Positions 54,211 through 64,000 of a stretch of 64,000 nt of DNA are shown here, in pieces. The stretch is taken from positions 682,001-746,000 of the forward strand of contig NZ_QFBC01000002.1 in the NCBI RefSeq assembly GCF_003122325.1, given 5' to 3'. Below the pieces are notes generated by a model, which searched no databases, was not told the DNA's origin, and saw nothing but the letters and a program-made list of their open reading frames with translations. The first letter of the stretch is position 1, and every line of letters starts with the position of its first letter. Origin of the DNA: Rhizobium album (GTDB lineage Bacteria > Pseudomonadota > Alphaproteobacteria > Rhizobiales > Rhizobiaceae). Both the position numbers and the translations under genes were made by a program.

Positions 54211-55251
54211 TCAGCCGTCCGTACAGGCGGCAGTACCACCGGAAGCGCGAATGGCTTTCGTCAGGACGTGAAGCTGGGCGCGATCGCCGTCCGCCGTCGG
54301 CTGCACGTTCATCGGCTCGTCTGCCGGCCACCAGTCGCCGGCCGCCCAGTAGGTCCAGCCGAGCCAGACGTCGCCGTCCGCCGAAACGACGTCGAGCATC
54401 TTCTTGAGGCCGCCGAGGCACTGCGAATTGGCTGCCGCCCCGAATTCGCCCAAAAAACCGCGCCTGCCGTTCGCCTTCAGCCATTCCGTCACCTGCGTCA
54501 GCGCTGCGGCGGCACTTTGCGCGTTGTCGCAAGCCGTGTGGGTGCCGGAATAATCGCTGTCGAGATACTGGTGAAACTCGTAGGCATAATTGTCGGCCGG
54601 ATCCTTGATGCCGAGCATCACCGTCGCATTCGCGCCGCCCGGCCTGTCCGCCGCCCAGCTGTGCGCACCCGTCCACGCCGTGCCGGGCACCAGGACCAGA
54701 TTGTTTGCACCCACGGCACGGATCGAGCGGATCGCCTCGTTCGCTGCGGCCAGCCAGGCGGATGCCGCAATGTCGTGCGGTTCGTTCATCAGTCCGAACA
54801 CCACATCCTTTTCGGCCGAAAACTCGACGGCAAGACGGGCCCAGAATTCGGCGAAGGCGAAAGACGGCACCTCGCGGCTGCCGATCTGCTTGCCGCCGTA
54901 ATAGGCGTAGTTGTGCGGGTCGAGGACGATGCGCATGCCGTGCCTGCGGATCAGCGCCACGGCCTCCTTGAGCCGCTGCAGCTCGGCACCGTCGAGACGC
55001 GCGCCCAGCTGCGGCTGCAGCCTTTCCCATTTGAACGGCAGGCGGATGGTGTCCATGCCTTTGGCGGCGAAATAGGCGACCGCCTTTTCGGAAGGATAGA
55101 TGTAGTCCTTGCCGTAAGTGCCGATCCCCTCGCCATATTCGGCGCCCGCGAGGTTGACGCCCCTAAAACATAGCGCCGCCGCCTCGGCGGCTGTCGAGCC
55201 GGCAGTCGCGAGCAACAGGGCCGCCAGCACGTTTCGAACGGTATTTCGCAT
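54211..55251 (-). CDS. Secreted glycoside hydrolase family 5 (endoglucanase-like)
   Basis: 346 residues with a signal peptide (cut near residue 24, after AEA). GH5 residues are seen: acid/base E157 in FGLMNEPHD, nucleophile E269 in GFLGEFGAA, and conserved H and N in LDPHNYAYYGG and the start segment RGVNLAGAEYG. It would cut a beta-glucan or the local polysaccharide in the periplasm or outside. The ATG overlaps the stop of the polymerase-like gene (TGATG). Confidence 0.88.
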   Translation of the reverse strand: MRNTVRNVLAALLLATAGSTAAEAAALCFRGVNLAGAEYGEGIGTYGKDYIYPSEKAVAYFAAKGMDTIRLPFKWERLQPQLGARLDGAELQRLKEAVALIRRHGMRIVLDPHNYAYYGGKQIGSREVPSFAFAEFWARLAVEFSAEKDVVFGLMNEPHDIAASAWLAAANEAIRSIRAVGANNLVLVPGTAWTGAHSWAADRPGGANATVMLGIKDPADNYAYEFHQYLDSDYSGTHTACDNAQSAAAALTQVTEWLKANGRRGFLGEFGAAANSQCLGGLKKMLDVVSADGDVWLGWTYWAAGDWWPADEPMNVQPTADGDRAQLHVLTKAIRASGGTAACTDG

Positions 55252-56561
55252 CAGAAAACCTCCTGCCTGGCGTTGCGTGCCAGAACCGTGCCGGGGGTTG
55301 CCTGTCCCGCGCCCATCCGTCGGGCACCCTTCGCAGAACGTGCCGAAGGGCGTGTCGGGGCAGGCACGCCGGGGCGATCGTTGAACTTCGCGTGCCCGAC
55401 CAGAAGCCACAGCAATCCGGCGATCTTGGCGGTGAAGATCGGTGTCGCACCGATCATCAGGTTGAGAAAGAGGAAAACCGGCAGCGCATGCGCCAGCCGC
55501 CGCTGACGCGGCGTCTCGCCGGAAGGATAGAGCGTCACGAACAGCCAGAAGGCGATCAGGCTGAAGATCGTCCCGGCATAGACGATGTAGACATAACCGC
55601 TGTCGACGAAACCGGCCGCCTCGCCGATCGACAGGCCGAGGATCGCCGGCAGGTCGATGCCGGACATATGGCGCATGGTCAGCACCACGCGGCCGATAAA
55701 ATTGTCGCCCGTCGCATCCGGCTTCAGCACGAAGATGACCAGCGCCGCCAGCAGGATCAACGGCATGACCAGGATGTTCAGGATTTTCGGGATATAAGGA
55801 AAGATGAAGTATCCGCAGGCGCAGACGGCGGAAAAGATCAGCATCGTCCGCGACGCCGTGGTCAGCAGGATGAGCACGATGCTCGCCACCAGCAGAAACC
55901 GCGCCCGCCGCTTCAACTCCGGCCAGAAAAACAAACAATACATCATCATCACGCCGGCGAAGTTCGACAGCGACACCTGCTCGAGGAACAGCGACGACGC
56001 CCGGTGGCCGATGAGGCCGAAGGTCAGGCGTCCCTTGAAGCCGAGCGCATTGCCGAACAGGCCGGAACCATCGTAATCCGGCTGCTTCAGCCCACGGGTG
56101 GCTTCGAAATACAGGCCGGGCTTGAAGATCCAGGCATAAAGCTGCAGCGATATGATTTCGCAGGCCAGCACCAGCATGACCGCCAGGCAGGCGACATGGA
56201 AGGCCGCCATGACGGTCTTGTCGCTGGCCCGGGTGCCGAGCGCGGCAAAACAGAAGATGATCAGGATATTGCGGAAATAATCGATGTAGACCTTGCCGTT
56301 GAGCGCCGACACGTAGAGCGCCAGGAACAATGTGAACATCAGGAAGGCCAGCAGCGAAAGATCCCGCTTGCGCAGGCCGTGCCGCAGGAGATAGGCAAGG
56401 CCGAGCGCAAGGATCAGCACTTCGCCCAGCGCCACATGCACGAAACCCAGGCGCATCACATGTGCGTTGATGACGGCGAGCACGGCATTGTAGACCACCG
56501 ACAGCAGGACGGCGGCGATGATGAACCTGTCCTTCAACGTTTCCGTCGTCGCAATTCGCAC
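55251..56561 (-). CDS. O-antigen ligase/polymerase-like membrane protein
   Basis: 436 residues with about ten to twelve membrane segments, a periplasmic loop around 150-200 (GLKQPDYDGSGLFGNALGFK) and a basic C-terminal tail. It resembles EPS polymerases (Wzy/ExoQ type) and is not assigned closely. It precedes the GH5 gene, with which it overlaps by one base, suggesting that polymerisation and trimming are produced together. Confidence 0.75.
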   Translation of the reverse strand: MRIATTETLKDRFIIAAVLLSVVYNAVLAVINAHVMRLGFVHVALGEVLILALGLAYLLRHGLRKRDLSLLAFLMFTLFLALYVSALNGKVYIDYFRNILIIFCFAALGTRASDKTVMAAFHVACLAVMLVLACEIISLQLYAWIFKPGLYFEATRGLKQPDYDGSGLFGNALGFKGRLTFGLIGHRASSLFLEQVSLSNFAGVMMMYCLFFWPELKRRARFLLVASIVLILLTTASRTMLIFSAVCACGYFIFPYIPKILNILVMPLILLAALVIFVLKPDATGDNFIGRVVLTMRHMSGIDLPAILGLSIGEAAGFVDSGYVYIVYAGTIFSLIAFWLFVTLYPSGETPRQRRLAHALPVFLFLNLMIGATPIFTAKIAGLLWLLVGHAKFNDRPGVPAPTRPSARSAKGARRMGAGQATPGTVLARNARQEVF

Positions 56562-56901
56562 GGTATCGTCCCGCAGCCTCGAACCCGCGGCCCTCTCGAA
56601 TCGTCGCCCGGCCGCTCTCCTGGAAGCTCTACCGGTTGGAAGCTAATTCTTTGTTAACCCTTACGGTGTTTACCCTGTCAAAAGCCTGTGATAGCCGTTT
56701 GGGTGTGCTCTTCCGCACATATTGACCTGTCGAAACCAATTTCTGATGATTTGGGATCGAACGGTGATGGGACAAGCGCCGTTCTGCGGTGTGACAAGAC
56801 ATGATCGCCTTGGACAAATATTCGCTGGATGATTCGGCATTGAAGTACCTGCGCCTTTTTTTACTGGATTTTGCTTGCCCTCCTGGCCAGGGAGACGTGT
56901 T
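56562..56901. other. 340-bp divergent intergenic region of the polysaccharide locus
   Basis: No gene is seen. It must hold promoters for the minus-strand polymerase-GH5-Wzz set and for the plus-strand ligase-like gene. AT-rich stretches occur at about 56640-56670 and 56810-56875, but I could not assign a clear promoter. Confidence 0.5.
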
Positions 56902-58296
56902 GTGCCGGATCTGAATCGTATCGGCGAAGGGCCGCGGCCGGGATTTTTCGTCGCCATCATCGGCTCGTTTCTTTGGCTCGTGCTGCTGACGCCGACCCTC
57001 ATCGAATCCGACGCCTATCGCTATGCAACGCTGATTCTCGTCGCCGCCGGTCTCTTCTATTTCTGGAAATACCGCTCCTTCGTCCGCCTGCACTGGACAG
57101 GATGGCTGTGCATCGCCTGGGGGCTTTATGCCACCGCCCGCTTCCTCATCCTCTATTTCGACGGGCCGGTGCACCAGAAGGGCGCGTCCGAATGGCTCTA
57201 CATATTCCCGATCTTCTTCCCGCTGCTCGGCATCACGCTGTTCGTCTTCCGGCCGCATGTGGAAAAGATCGTCGCCCTCTATTTTGCCGCCGTCCTCGTC
57301 TTCCTGCTGGTGACCACCCAGTATGTCGCCATTCTCGGCGGTGAAGCGATCACGCCGCTGATCCAGAATAACCGCATCCACGGCGCCGTCGCCTGCGGCC
57401 TGATGATGATTTCGGCATTCTTCTGGCTGATGCATTATACCCGCGGCGAGATGCGCTCGGCGCATATCGCCAAATTCGCGCTGGCGGCTGCCCCGGTGAT
57501 TATCACCCTGGCGCTGCTGAATATCTACGGCTCGAAATCGAAGGGCGTCTGGCTGGCGACGGCCATCACCTTTCCGGTGATGTTCCTGCTGGCGCAGACC
57601 TATATGCGCGCCTTTTCGGCGCGATGTCTGTCGCTGGCGATCCTGGCCTTGCTGATCGGCGGGATCGCCCTGTTCTGGCAGAACCTGATCGCGACGACGG
57701 GACCGACCTTGTCGGCCATCGGCGCGGGCTGGAACGAGTATGCCTCCGGCGGCGACATTTCCAAGATGATGAACGATAGCATCGCATCGGACCAGACACC
57801 GCTGTCGATGAACGAGCGGCTGCAACTGTGGTCGAATGCCTGGGAGGTGTTCAGCGCCGCGCCGCTGTTCGGCCAGGGTAACCACTGGCTCGACAGCTGG
57901 AAACTCACGCGCTACTCGAAGGTCGGCTACACGCTGATCCACAACGGCTACATGGAGATCGCCATCCGCCACGGCATCTTCGGCCTTGCGGTCTTCTTCG
58001 TGTTGCTGGCAGGCTTCCTTTCCGCCGCACGCAACGCGCAAAAGCTGTCGCTGATGTCCCTGCCCGCCCTGCATTGTTATTACGCGACGATCATCTTCTT
58101 CTGCGTGACGCTGCTCAGCAATTCCAACAACCGGCTGGCGATCGGCGAGATGTTCTTCCTGCTCGTCGGCGCCATAGCCATCTCAAGCCTGATCGCCGCC
58201 GACCTGCTCAGGAAGCAGCAAAGGGCACAGGCATCGAGCACCACCCGCCCGAGCCTGCCGCAGGAAAGCGTGCTGCCGCTACAGCAGACAGTTTAG
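56902..58296 (+). CDS. O-antigen ligase family membrane protein (WaaL/Wzy-like)
   Basis: 464 residues from GTG 56902, which has GGGAG about seven bases before it; a TTG at 56875 is a weaker option. Ten to twelve membrane segments and the Wzy_C-type periplasmic loop (ERLQLWSNAWEVFSAAPLFG, then TLIHNGYMEIAIRHGIFGL) with the conserved HNxxxE-like element. Second polymerase/ligase-type protein in the locus, transcribed opposite to the first. Confidence 0.83.
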   Translation: MPDLNRIGEGPRPGFFVAIIGSFLWLVLLTPTLIESDAYRYATLILVAAGLFYFWKYRSFVRLHWTGWLCIAWGLYATARFLILYFDGPVHQKGASEWLYIFPIFFPLLGITLFVFRPHVEKIVALYFAAVLVFLLVTTQYVAILGGEAITPLIQNNRIHGAVACGLMMISAFFWLMHYTRGEMRSAHIAKFALAAAPVIITLALLNIYGSKSKGVWLATAITFPVMFLLAQTYMRAFSARCLSLAILALLIGGIALFWQNLIATTGPTLSAIGAGWNEYASGGDISKMMNDSIASDQTPLSMNERLQLWSNAWEVFSAAPLFGQGNHWLDSWKLTRYSKVGYTLIHNGYMEIAIRHGIFGLAVFFVLLAGFLSAARNAQKLSLMSLPALHCYYATIIFFCVTLLSNSNNRLAIGEMFFLLVGAIAISSLIAADLLRKQQRAQASSTTRPSLPQESVLPLQQTV

Positions 58297-58343
58297 AGAC
58301 GTCCCGATGCCGGTCGGACAGGCGATCGGCATGCCTTGCCGCC

Positions 58344-60299
<1,956 letters not shown>

Positions 60300-60520
60300 G
60301 CAATTCTACTCGTATGACTGTTCGGCCAGGCCGGAACTGCTGAAAACAAAGGCACTGCCCGGCCTGCCCCCCACCGACAAGCGGCCTTTATCGGCCTTTC
60401 CCACGGCTCCAGCAAGCGACACAACGCCTCCATCCCGTTTAAATTGCGTCGGCGCAGCTGAATCCAAGATGAAGTCAGCCGAATTTTCACCGGAGCGACC
60501 GAAAAGCCGCATCCATCCCG

Positions 60521-61081
60521 TCAATGCGCCACACCATAGCGCCCCGCGACGCGAAAGAAGGTCATGAACAGGATCTGCAGGTCGAACATGAAGGAGCGGC
60601 GGCGCAGGTAATCTTCGTCCAGCCGGACCTTTTCGGGAATGGAAAGCTCGTCGCGACCGTTGATCTGTGCCCAGCCGGTCAGGCCGGGTGTCAGGACGTG
60701 AACGCCGCGTTCGGTCCTGAGCGCGATCAGGTCGTGCTGGTTGAACAGCGCCGGGCGAGGCCCGACGAAGCTCATATCACCCGCAAGTATAGACCAGAGC
60801 TGCGGCAATTCATCCAGGCTGGAGCGGCGCAGGAGCGAGCCGACCGGCGTGAGGTAGGTTGCCGGATCGGCCAGGAGATGCGTCGCGACCTGCGGCGTAT
60901 CGATCCGCATGCTGCGGAATTTCGGCATGCGGAAGATACGGTTGTTCCGCCCGACCCGCTCGGACCAGTAGAGCACCGGTCCCGGCGAGGTGAAGCGCAC
61001 GACGAGCGCGACGACGATGATGGGCAGGAGGAGGACGACAGCCGCTGCCAATGCCACCGTAAAATCGAAGAGGCGTTTCAA
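60521..61081 (-). CDS. Initiating sugar transferase (bacterial sugar transferase / ExoY-WbaP-like)
   Basis: 186 residues if TTG 61081 is the start (KRLFDFTVALAAAVVLLLP), the normal beginning for this family, with GGAG five bases ahead. The alternative ATG 61132 adds 17 residues of low-complexity Arg-rich sequence and has no ribosome site. One N-terminal membrane segment and the catalytic blocks TSPGPVLYWSERVGRNN, RMPKFRSM, SLDELPQLWSILAGDMSFVG and GPRPALFNQHD identify the family. It transfers the first sugar phosphate to undecaprenyl phosphate. Confidence 0.87.
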   Translation of the reverse strand: MKRLFDFTVALAAAVVLLLPIIVVALVVRFTSPGPVLYWSERVGRNNRIFRMPKFRSMRIDTPQVATHLLADPATYLTPVGSLLRRSSLDELPQLWSILAGDMSFVGPRPALFNQHDLIALRTERGVHVLTPGLTGWAQINGRDELSIPEKVRLDEDYLRRRSFMFDLQILFMTFFRVAGRYGVAH

Positions 61082-61292
61082 ATGAACTCCGGAACCCCGG
61101 CGCCTGCGGAACGAAGCCGGACGCCGCTGCATGATCGAGACGATTGCCCGAGGATGCCGGCATTTTTGGCGCGCATCATCGGTGCGTTGGCATGCCTCCA
61201 CAGGCCTTGTTGCAGCCCTTGAATGCGCCCCCGCATGTGGCTTCTCTATCAATATCGGGCGCAGGCGGCAAGCATGCCCCCTCTCGCCGCCG

Positions 61293-61326
61293 CCGTCATG
61301 CCTCTGTCATACCCCGCCGCTATCGA
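61293..61326 (+). promoter_or_regulatory. PHO box and -10 of the alkaline phosphatase promoter
   Basis: The direct repeat CCGTCAT (61293-61299), four bases, CTGTCAT (61304-61310) has the 11-bp period of PhoB sites; only one base differs between repeats. A -10-like TATCGA follows at 61321-61326, ten bases after the box. The phosphatase ATG lies 56 bp downstream of the box. Confidence 0.8.
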
Positions 61327-61365
61327 GACCTCGCCTTTTCACTCTGCTCAAACAGCGAGGCTCTC

Positions 61366-63123
61366 ATGCGCAATCTGTTCGCGACTCTCATCGCCACGAC
61401 CTTTCTCGCCGGCGCCGCCCAGGCGACGACCATCTATCCGCTCGACCGCGCCACGGTCCTGACCGGCTCGCCCTTCGACTTCAAGGTCGAGTTCAATTCC
61501 GTCGTCAAGCCGGAAGACGTCAAGGTCACCGTCAACGGTGAAGACTACAAGGCCGTCTTCGGTTCCGAGCCGGAATTCGTCGCCGAAGAAAAGGGCAAGG
61601 AGGACAAGGTCCTTGGTTCGGCTCTCGTTCTCCGCGGCCTGACGATCGCCAATGCCGGCGCCTACAAGATCGAAGTATCCGCCGGTTCCGAAACCAAGTC
61701 GGTAACCTGGGACGTTTACGGCACCTCGGAAACCCCGAAGGCCAAGAACATCATCTTCCTCATCGGCGACGGCCTGTCCGTTGCCCACCGTACTGCCGCC
61801 CGCATCATGTCCAAGGGCATGACCGAAGGCAAGGCGAACGGTCGCCTGAACATGGACGAGATGGACCGCATGGCCTTCGTCGGCACCTCGGCCACCGATG
61901 CCGTCGCCACCGACAGCGCCAACACCATGTCCGCCTACATGACAGGCCACAAGACGGCCGTGAACGCGCTGGGCGTTTACGCCGACCGCACGCCGGACAG
62001 CCTCGACGACCCGAAGGTCGAGACCTTTGCCGAAGCCCTGCGCCGCCAGACGAAGAAGTCGATCGGCATCGTTTCGCCAGCCGAAGTCGAAGACGCCACC
62101 CCGGCCGCCGTGGTTTCACATACCCGCAAGCGCGGCGACAAGGCCGAGATCGTCGGTATGCTGCTCGACGTCAAGCCGGACGTGCTGCTCGGCGGCGGTT
62201 CCGCCTACTTCCTGGGCAAGGATACGCCAGGCTCGAAGCGCAAGGACGACAAGGACTACATCAAGCTGTTCCAGGACGCCGGTTACACGCTGGCAACCGA
62301 CAAGGCCGAGCTTGAGAAGGCGGCCGGTACCAACACCGGCAAGATCCTTGGCCTGTTCCACACCGGCAACATGGATTCGACGCTCGACCGCGAATTCCTC
62401 AAGAAGGGCACCGTCGAGAAATTCCCGAACCAGCCGGGCCTCGTCGACATGACCAAGGCCGCGCTCGGCGAACTGTCGAAGAACCCGGAAGGCTTCTTCC
62501 TGATGGTCGAAGCCGCCAACATCGACAAGATGTCCCATCCGCTTGATTGGGATCGCGCCGTCGTCGATACCATCGAATTCGACCAGGCCATCGGCGTTGC
62601 CCGCGAATTCGCGGCCAAGAACCCCGACACGCTGATCGTCGTCACCGGCGACCACACCCACGGCGTCTCGATCATCGGCACCGTCGATGACGAGAAGGAA
62701 GGCACCGAGATGCGCGAGAAGGTCGGCACCTACGCCTCCGCCGGCTTCCCGAACTACACCGACGAAAATGGTGACGGTTATCCCGACAAGATCGACGTGA
62801 CCCGCCGCCTGTTCCTGAGCGCCAACAACGGCCCGGACCACTACGAAACCTTCCGCCCGAAGCTTGACGGTCCGTTCGTTCCGGCCGTTCAGAACGAAAA
62901 CAAGGAATACGTCGCCAACGAAGCCTACAAGGATGTCCCCGGCGCAGTCTTCGTCCAGGGCAACATTCCGAAGGAAGGCGACAGCGGCGTGCATGCCGTC
63001 GACGACATCGTCCTGCAGTCGACCGGCCCCGGCTCGGAAGGCTTCAAGGGTTACATGGAGCAGAGCGACGTCTACCGTGTCCTCGCCGACACCTTCGCAC
63101 TCGGCGTAAAGCAGACGCAGTAA
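61366..63123 (+). CDS. phoA: Alkaline phosphatase (PhoA family), secreted
   Basis: 585 residues with a signal peptide (MRNLFATLIATTFLAGAAQA, 20 residues). An Ig-like N-terminal domain (about 20-120) precedes the phosphatase domain: metal Asp D135 in IIFLIGDGLSVAHR, nucleophile S184 in TDAVATDSANTMSAYMTG, and metal His in TGDHTHGVSI and GVHAVDD. A calcium-type loop DENGDGYPDKID is inserted. It releases phosphate from organic esters in the periplasm or outside. The PHO box just upstream indicates PhoB control. Earlier in-frame codons to 61144 overlap that promoter and are rejected. Confidence 0.92.
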   Translation: MRNLFATLIATTFLAGAAQATTIYPLDRATVLTGSPFDFKVEFNSVVKPEDVKVTVNGEDYKAVFGSEPEFVAEEKGKEDKVLGSALVLRGLTIANAGAYKIEVSAGSETKSVTWDVYGTSETPKAKNIIFLIGDGLSVAHRTAARIMSKGMTEGKANGRLNMDEMDRMAFVGTSATDAVATDSANTMSAYMTGHKTAVNALGVYADRTPDSLDDPKVETFAEALRRQTKKSIGIVSPAEVEDATPAAVVSHTRKRGDKAEIVGMLLDVKPDVLLGGGSAYFLGKDTPGSKRKDDKDYIKLFQDAGYTLATDKAELEKAAGTNTGKILGLFHTGNMDSTLDREFLKKGTVEKFPNQPGLVDMTKAALGELSKNPEGFFLMVEAANIDKMSHPLDWDRAVVDTIEFDQAIGVAREFAAKNPDTLIVVTGDHTHGVSIIGTVDDEKEGTEMREKVGTYASAGFPNYTDENGDGYPDKIDVTRRLFLSANNGPDHYETFRPKLDGPFVPAVQNENKEYVANEAYKDVPGAVFVQGNIPKEGDSGVHAVDDIVLQSTGPGSEGFKGYMEQSDVYRVLADTFALGVKQTQ

Positions 63124-63138
63124 GCTTTTTTGACATCG

Positions 63139-63177
63139 CGATCCGGGCGGCTCACGCTGTCCGGATCGTTTCCGTTT
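63139..63177 (+). terminator. Terminator after phoA
   Basis: Stem CGATCCGG (63139-63146) and CCGGATCG (63161-63168), 14-base loop, followed by TTTCCGTTT (63169-63177). Placed 15 bp after the phosphatase stop. Confidence 0.65.
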
Positions 63178-63219
63178 CAAGGCGTTTCGCGATGGAATGC
63201 CGCCAGACCGGAGGTCGTC

Positions 63220-63687
63220 ATGCGCACCCCAGACCGGAGCATTCCGCTTCTCACCCGCCGCCAGGCGCTTGTGCTTGCCGGCGCCGCCGCTATGTTCGGA
63301 TCGTCGGTTGCCCGTGCTGCCGAAACGCTCGGCTTCAACGAACTCTACAGCAAATTCGGCGTGCTCGGCCTCGAATTTTCCGACAAGGTCAAGCAACTCA
63401 CGGGCAGGCAAGTCGCCATCCGTGGCTTCATGGCGCCGCCGCTGAAGGCGGAAGCCGCCTTTTTCGTGCTGACCGAGATCCCGATGTCGATCTGCCCGTT
63501 CTGCTCCACCGATGCCGACTGGCCGGATAATATCGTCGTCGTCTACCTCGGGGAAAAGCAGACCTTCGTGCAGCCCAGCGCCCCGATCGAGGTGCGCGGC
63601 ACGCTTGAAATGGGCTCCTGGACCGATCCGGAGACCGGCTTCCTCAGCCTGCTGCGCCTGCGGCAGGCGAGCTACGCGACGGTCTGA
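63220..63687 (+). CDS. Tat-exported protein with CxxC motif (DUF3299-like)
   Basis: 155 residues from ATG 63220, preceded by GGAGGT. The N-terminus carries a twin-arginine signal (LTRRQALVLAGAAAMFGSSV, cut near ARA, 33). The mature part has VAIRGFMAPPLKAEAAFFVL, then CPFC (C92, C95) and IEVRGTLEMGSW, a pattern I associate with DUF3299 proteins, some of which are linked to metal or lipoprotein transport. It lies five bp before an ABC ATPase gene, so it probably acts with that transporter. Function unknown. Confidence 0.75.
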   Translation: MRTPDRSIPLLTRRQALVLAGAAAMFGSSVARAAETLGFNELYSKFGVLGLEFSDKVKQLTGRQVAIRGFMAPPLKAEAAFFVLTEIPMSICPFCSTDADWPDNIVVVYLGEKQTFVQPSAPIEVRGTLEMGSWTDPETGFLSLLRLRQASYATV

Positions 63688-63692
63688 CCCCG

Positions 63693-64000
63693 ATGCTGGC
63701 GCTCAACCTCACCCAGATCGCCATCTCCTATCCCGGCCTGCTGTCGCCGGTGCTTGTCATCGACCGGCTCGGCATTTCAGCCGGCGAACGCGTCGCGGTA
63801 ACCGGGGCTTCCGGCTCGGGCAAGAGCACCTTCGTCAACATCGTCACCGGCCTGGAAGCCATCCGCAACGGCCGGATCGACTGGAGCGGCACCGATCTTG
63901 CAAAACTCTCCGAAAGTGCCCGAGACCGATGGCGCGGCACGAATGTCGGCCTCGTCATGCAGGATTTTCATCTGTTTCCCGGCCTTTCGGCGCTCGACAA
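63693..64000 (+). CDS. ABC transporter ATP-binding protein, LolD/MacB-like (truncated by window edge)
   Basis: The first 102 codons are present; the rest lies beyond the right edge. Walker A is GASGSGKSTFVNIVTGLE and the Q-loop is MQDFHLFPGLSALD, typical of LolD/MacB-type ATPases (lipoprotein or periplasmic effector handling). Five bp follow the Tat protein stop, so the two are one operon, and a permease gene is expected next. Confidence 0.87.
   Translation, partial: MLALNLTQIAISYPGLLSPVLVIDRLGISAGERVAVTGASGSGKSTFVNIVTGLEAIRNGRIDWSGTDLAKLSESARDRWRGTNVGLVMQDFHLFPGLSALD

Noticed and set aside
52469-55030. Extension of the Wzz-like gene to an 853-residue protein
   Set aside because: The extra N-terminal 300 codons overlap the GH5 gene in another frame and show no domain; ATG 54103 gives a normal Wzz start.
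61144-61365. Upstream in-frame extension of the alkaline phosphatase
   Set aside because: It would translate through the PHO box and promoter and would bury the signal peptide.

Overview
The window looks like chromosomal or megaplasmid DNA of an alphaproteobacterium, most likely a Rhizobiaceae member. The signs are high GC, tightly packed operons with ATGA and TGATG overlaps, a polyol operon of the rhizobial/Rhodobacter smoEFGK-mtlK type, an ExoD-family protein, two intergenic mosaic repeats resembling rhizobial RIME elements, and a PHO box of the type used in Sinorhizobium. About 55 protein genes are supported. I saw no tRNA, rRNA, CRISPR array, transposase or prophage.

Region 1 (1-23.2 kb) is accessory catabolism. 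A plus-strand operon (2-9827, running in from the left edge) encodes a two-subunit TPP decarboxylase, a GMC oxidoreductase, an ATZ/TRZ-type amidohydrolase, an oxygenase alpha subunit that has lost its Rieske domain, a molybdenum hydroxylase with FAD and Mo subunits fused, its 2Fe-2S subunit, and an aldehyde dehydrogenase. Facing it is a nine-gene minus-strand operon (19304-10396): a polyamine-type ABC importer, a GT1 glycosyltransferase, two DUF861-type cupins, an aldehyde dehydrogenase and a saccharopine-dehydrogenase-like enzyme. A divergent GntR regulator with two winged-helix domains, a second GT1 paralogue and a betaine/aminoaldehyde dehydrogenase (19515-23214) complete the locus. I cannot match this set to a described pathway. 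The contents suggest uptake and oxidation of an amine or N-heterocyclic compound.

Region 2 (23.2-32.5 kb) is a polyol operon read leftwards: smoE, smoF, smoG, smoK, mtlK, a HAD phosphatase and an FGGY pentulose kinase, with a SorC-family regulator upstream. smoS is absent where related operons carry it, and a RIME-like repeat sits at that position. A strong terminator lies between smoE and smoF.

Region 3 (32.6-43 kb) holds an exoD homologue, an amidase-sulfatase pair, an Lrp regulator, a class III aminotransferase, a MerR-XRE-cupin fusion regulator, a glutamine-synthetase-family ligase, an RpiR regulator and an EamA exporter. Aminotransferase, cupin regulator and ligase together resemble a gamma-glutamylated polyamine pathway.

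Region 4 (43.1-52.4 kb) has an aldehyde dehydrogenase, two esterases, an MhqD/MhqO-like carboxylesterase and ring-cleaving dioxygenase, a TonB-dependent siderophore receptor behind an AraC regulator, and ung. Region 5 (52.4-61.1 kb) is a compact polysaccharide locus: Wzz/GumC-like protein, secreted GH5 glucanase, two O-antigen-ligase-type membrane proteins, a FlaA1/PglF-like dehydratase and an initiating sugar transferase. The right end has a PHO-box-driven alkaline phosphatase and a Tat-exported CxxC protein coupled to a truncated LolD/MacB-type ATPase gene.
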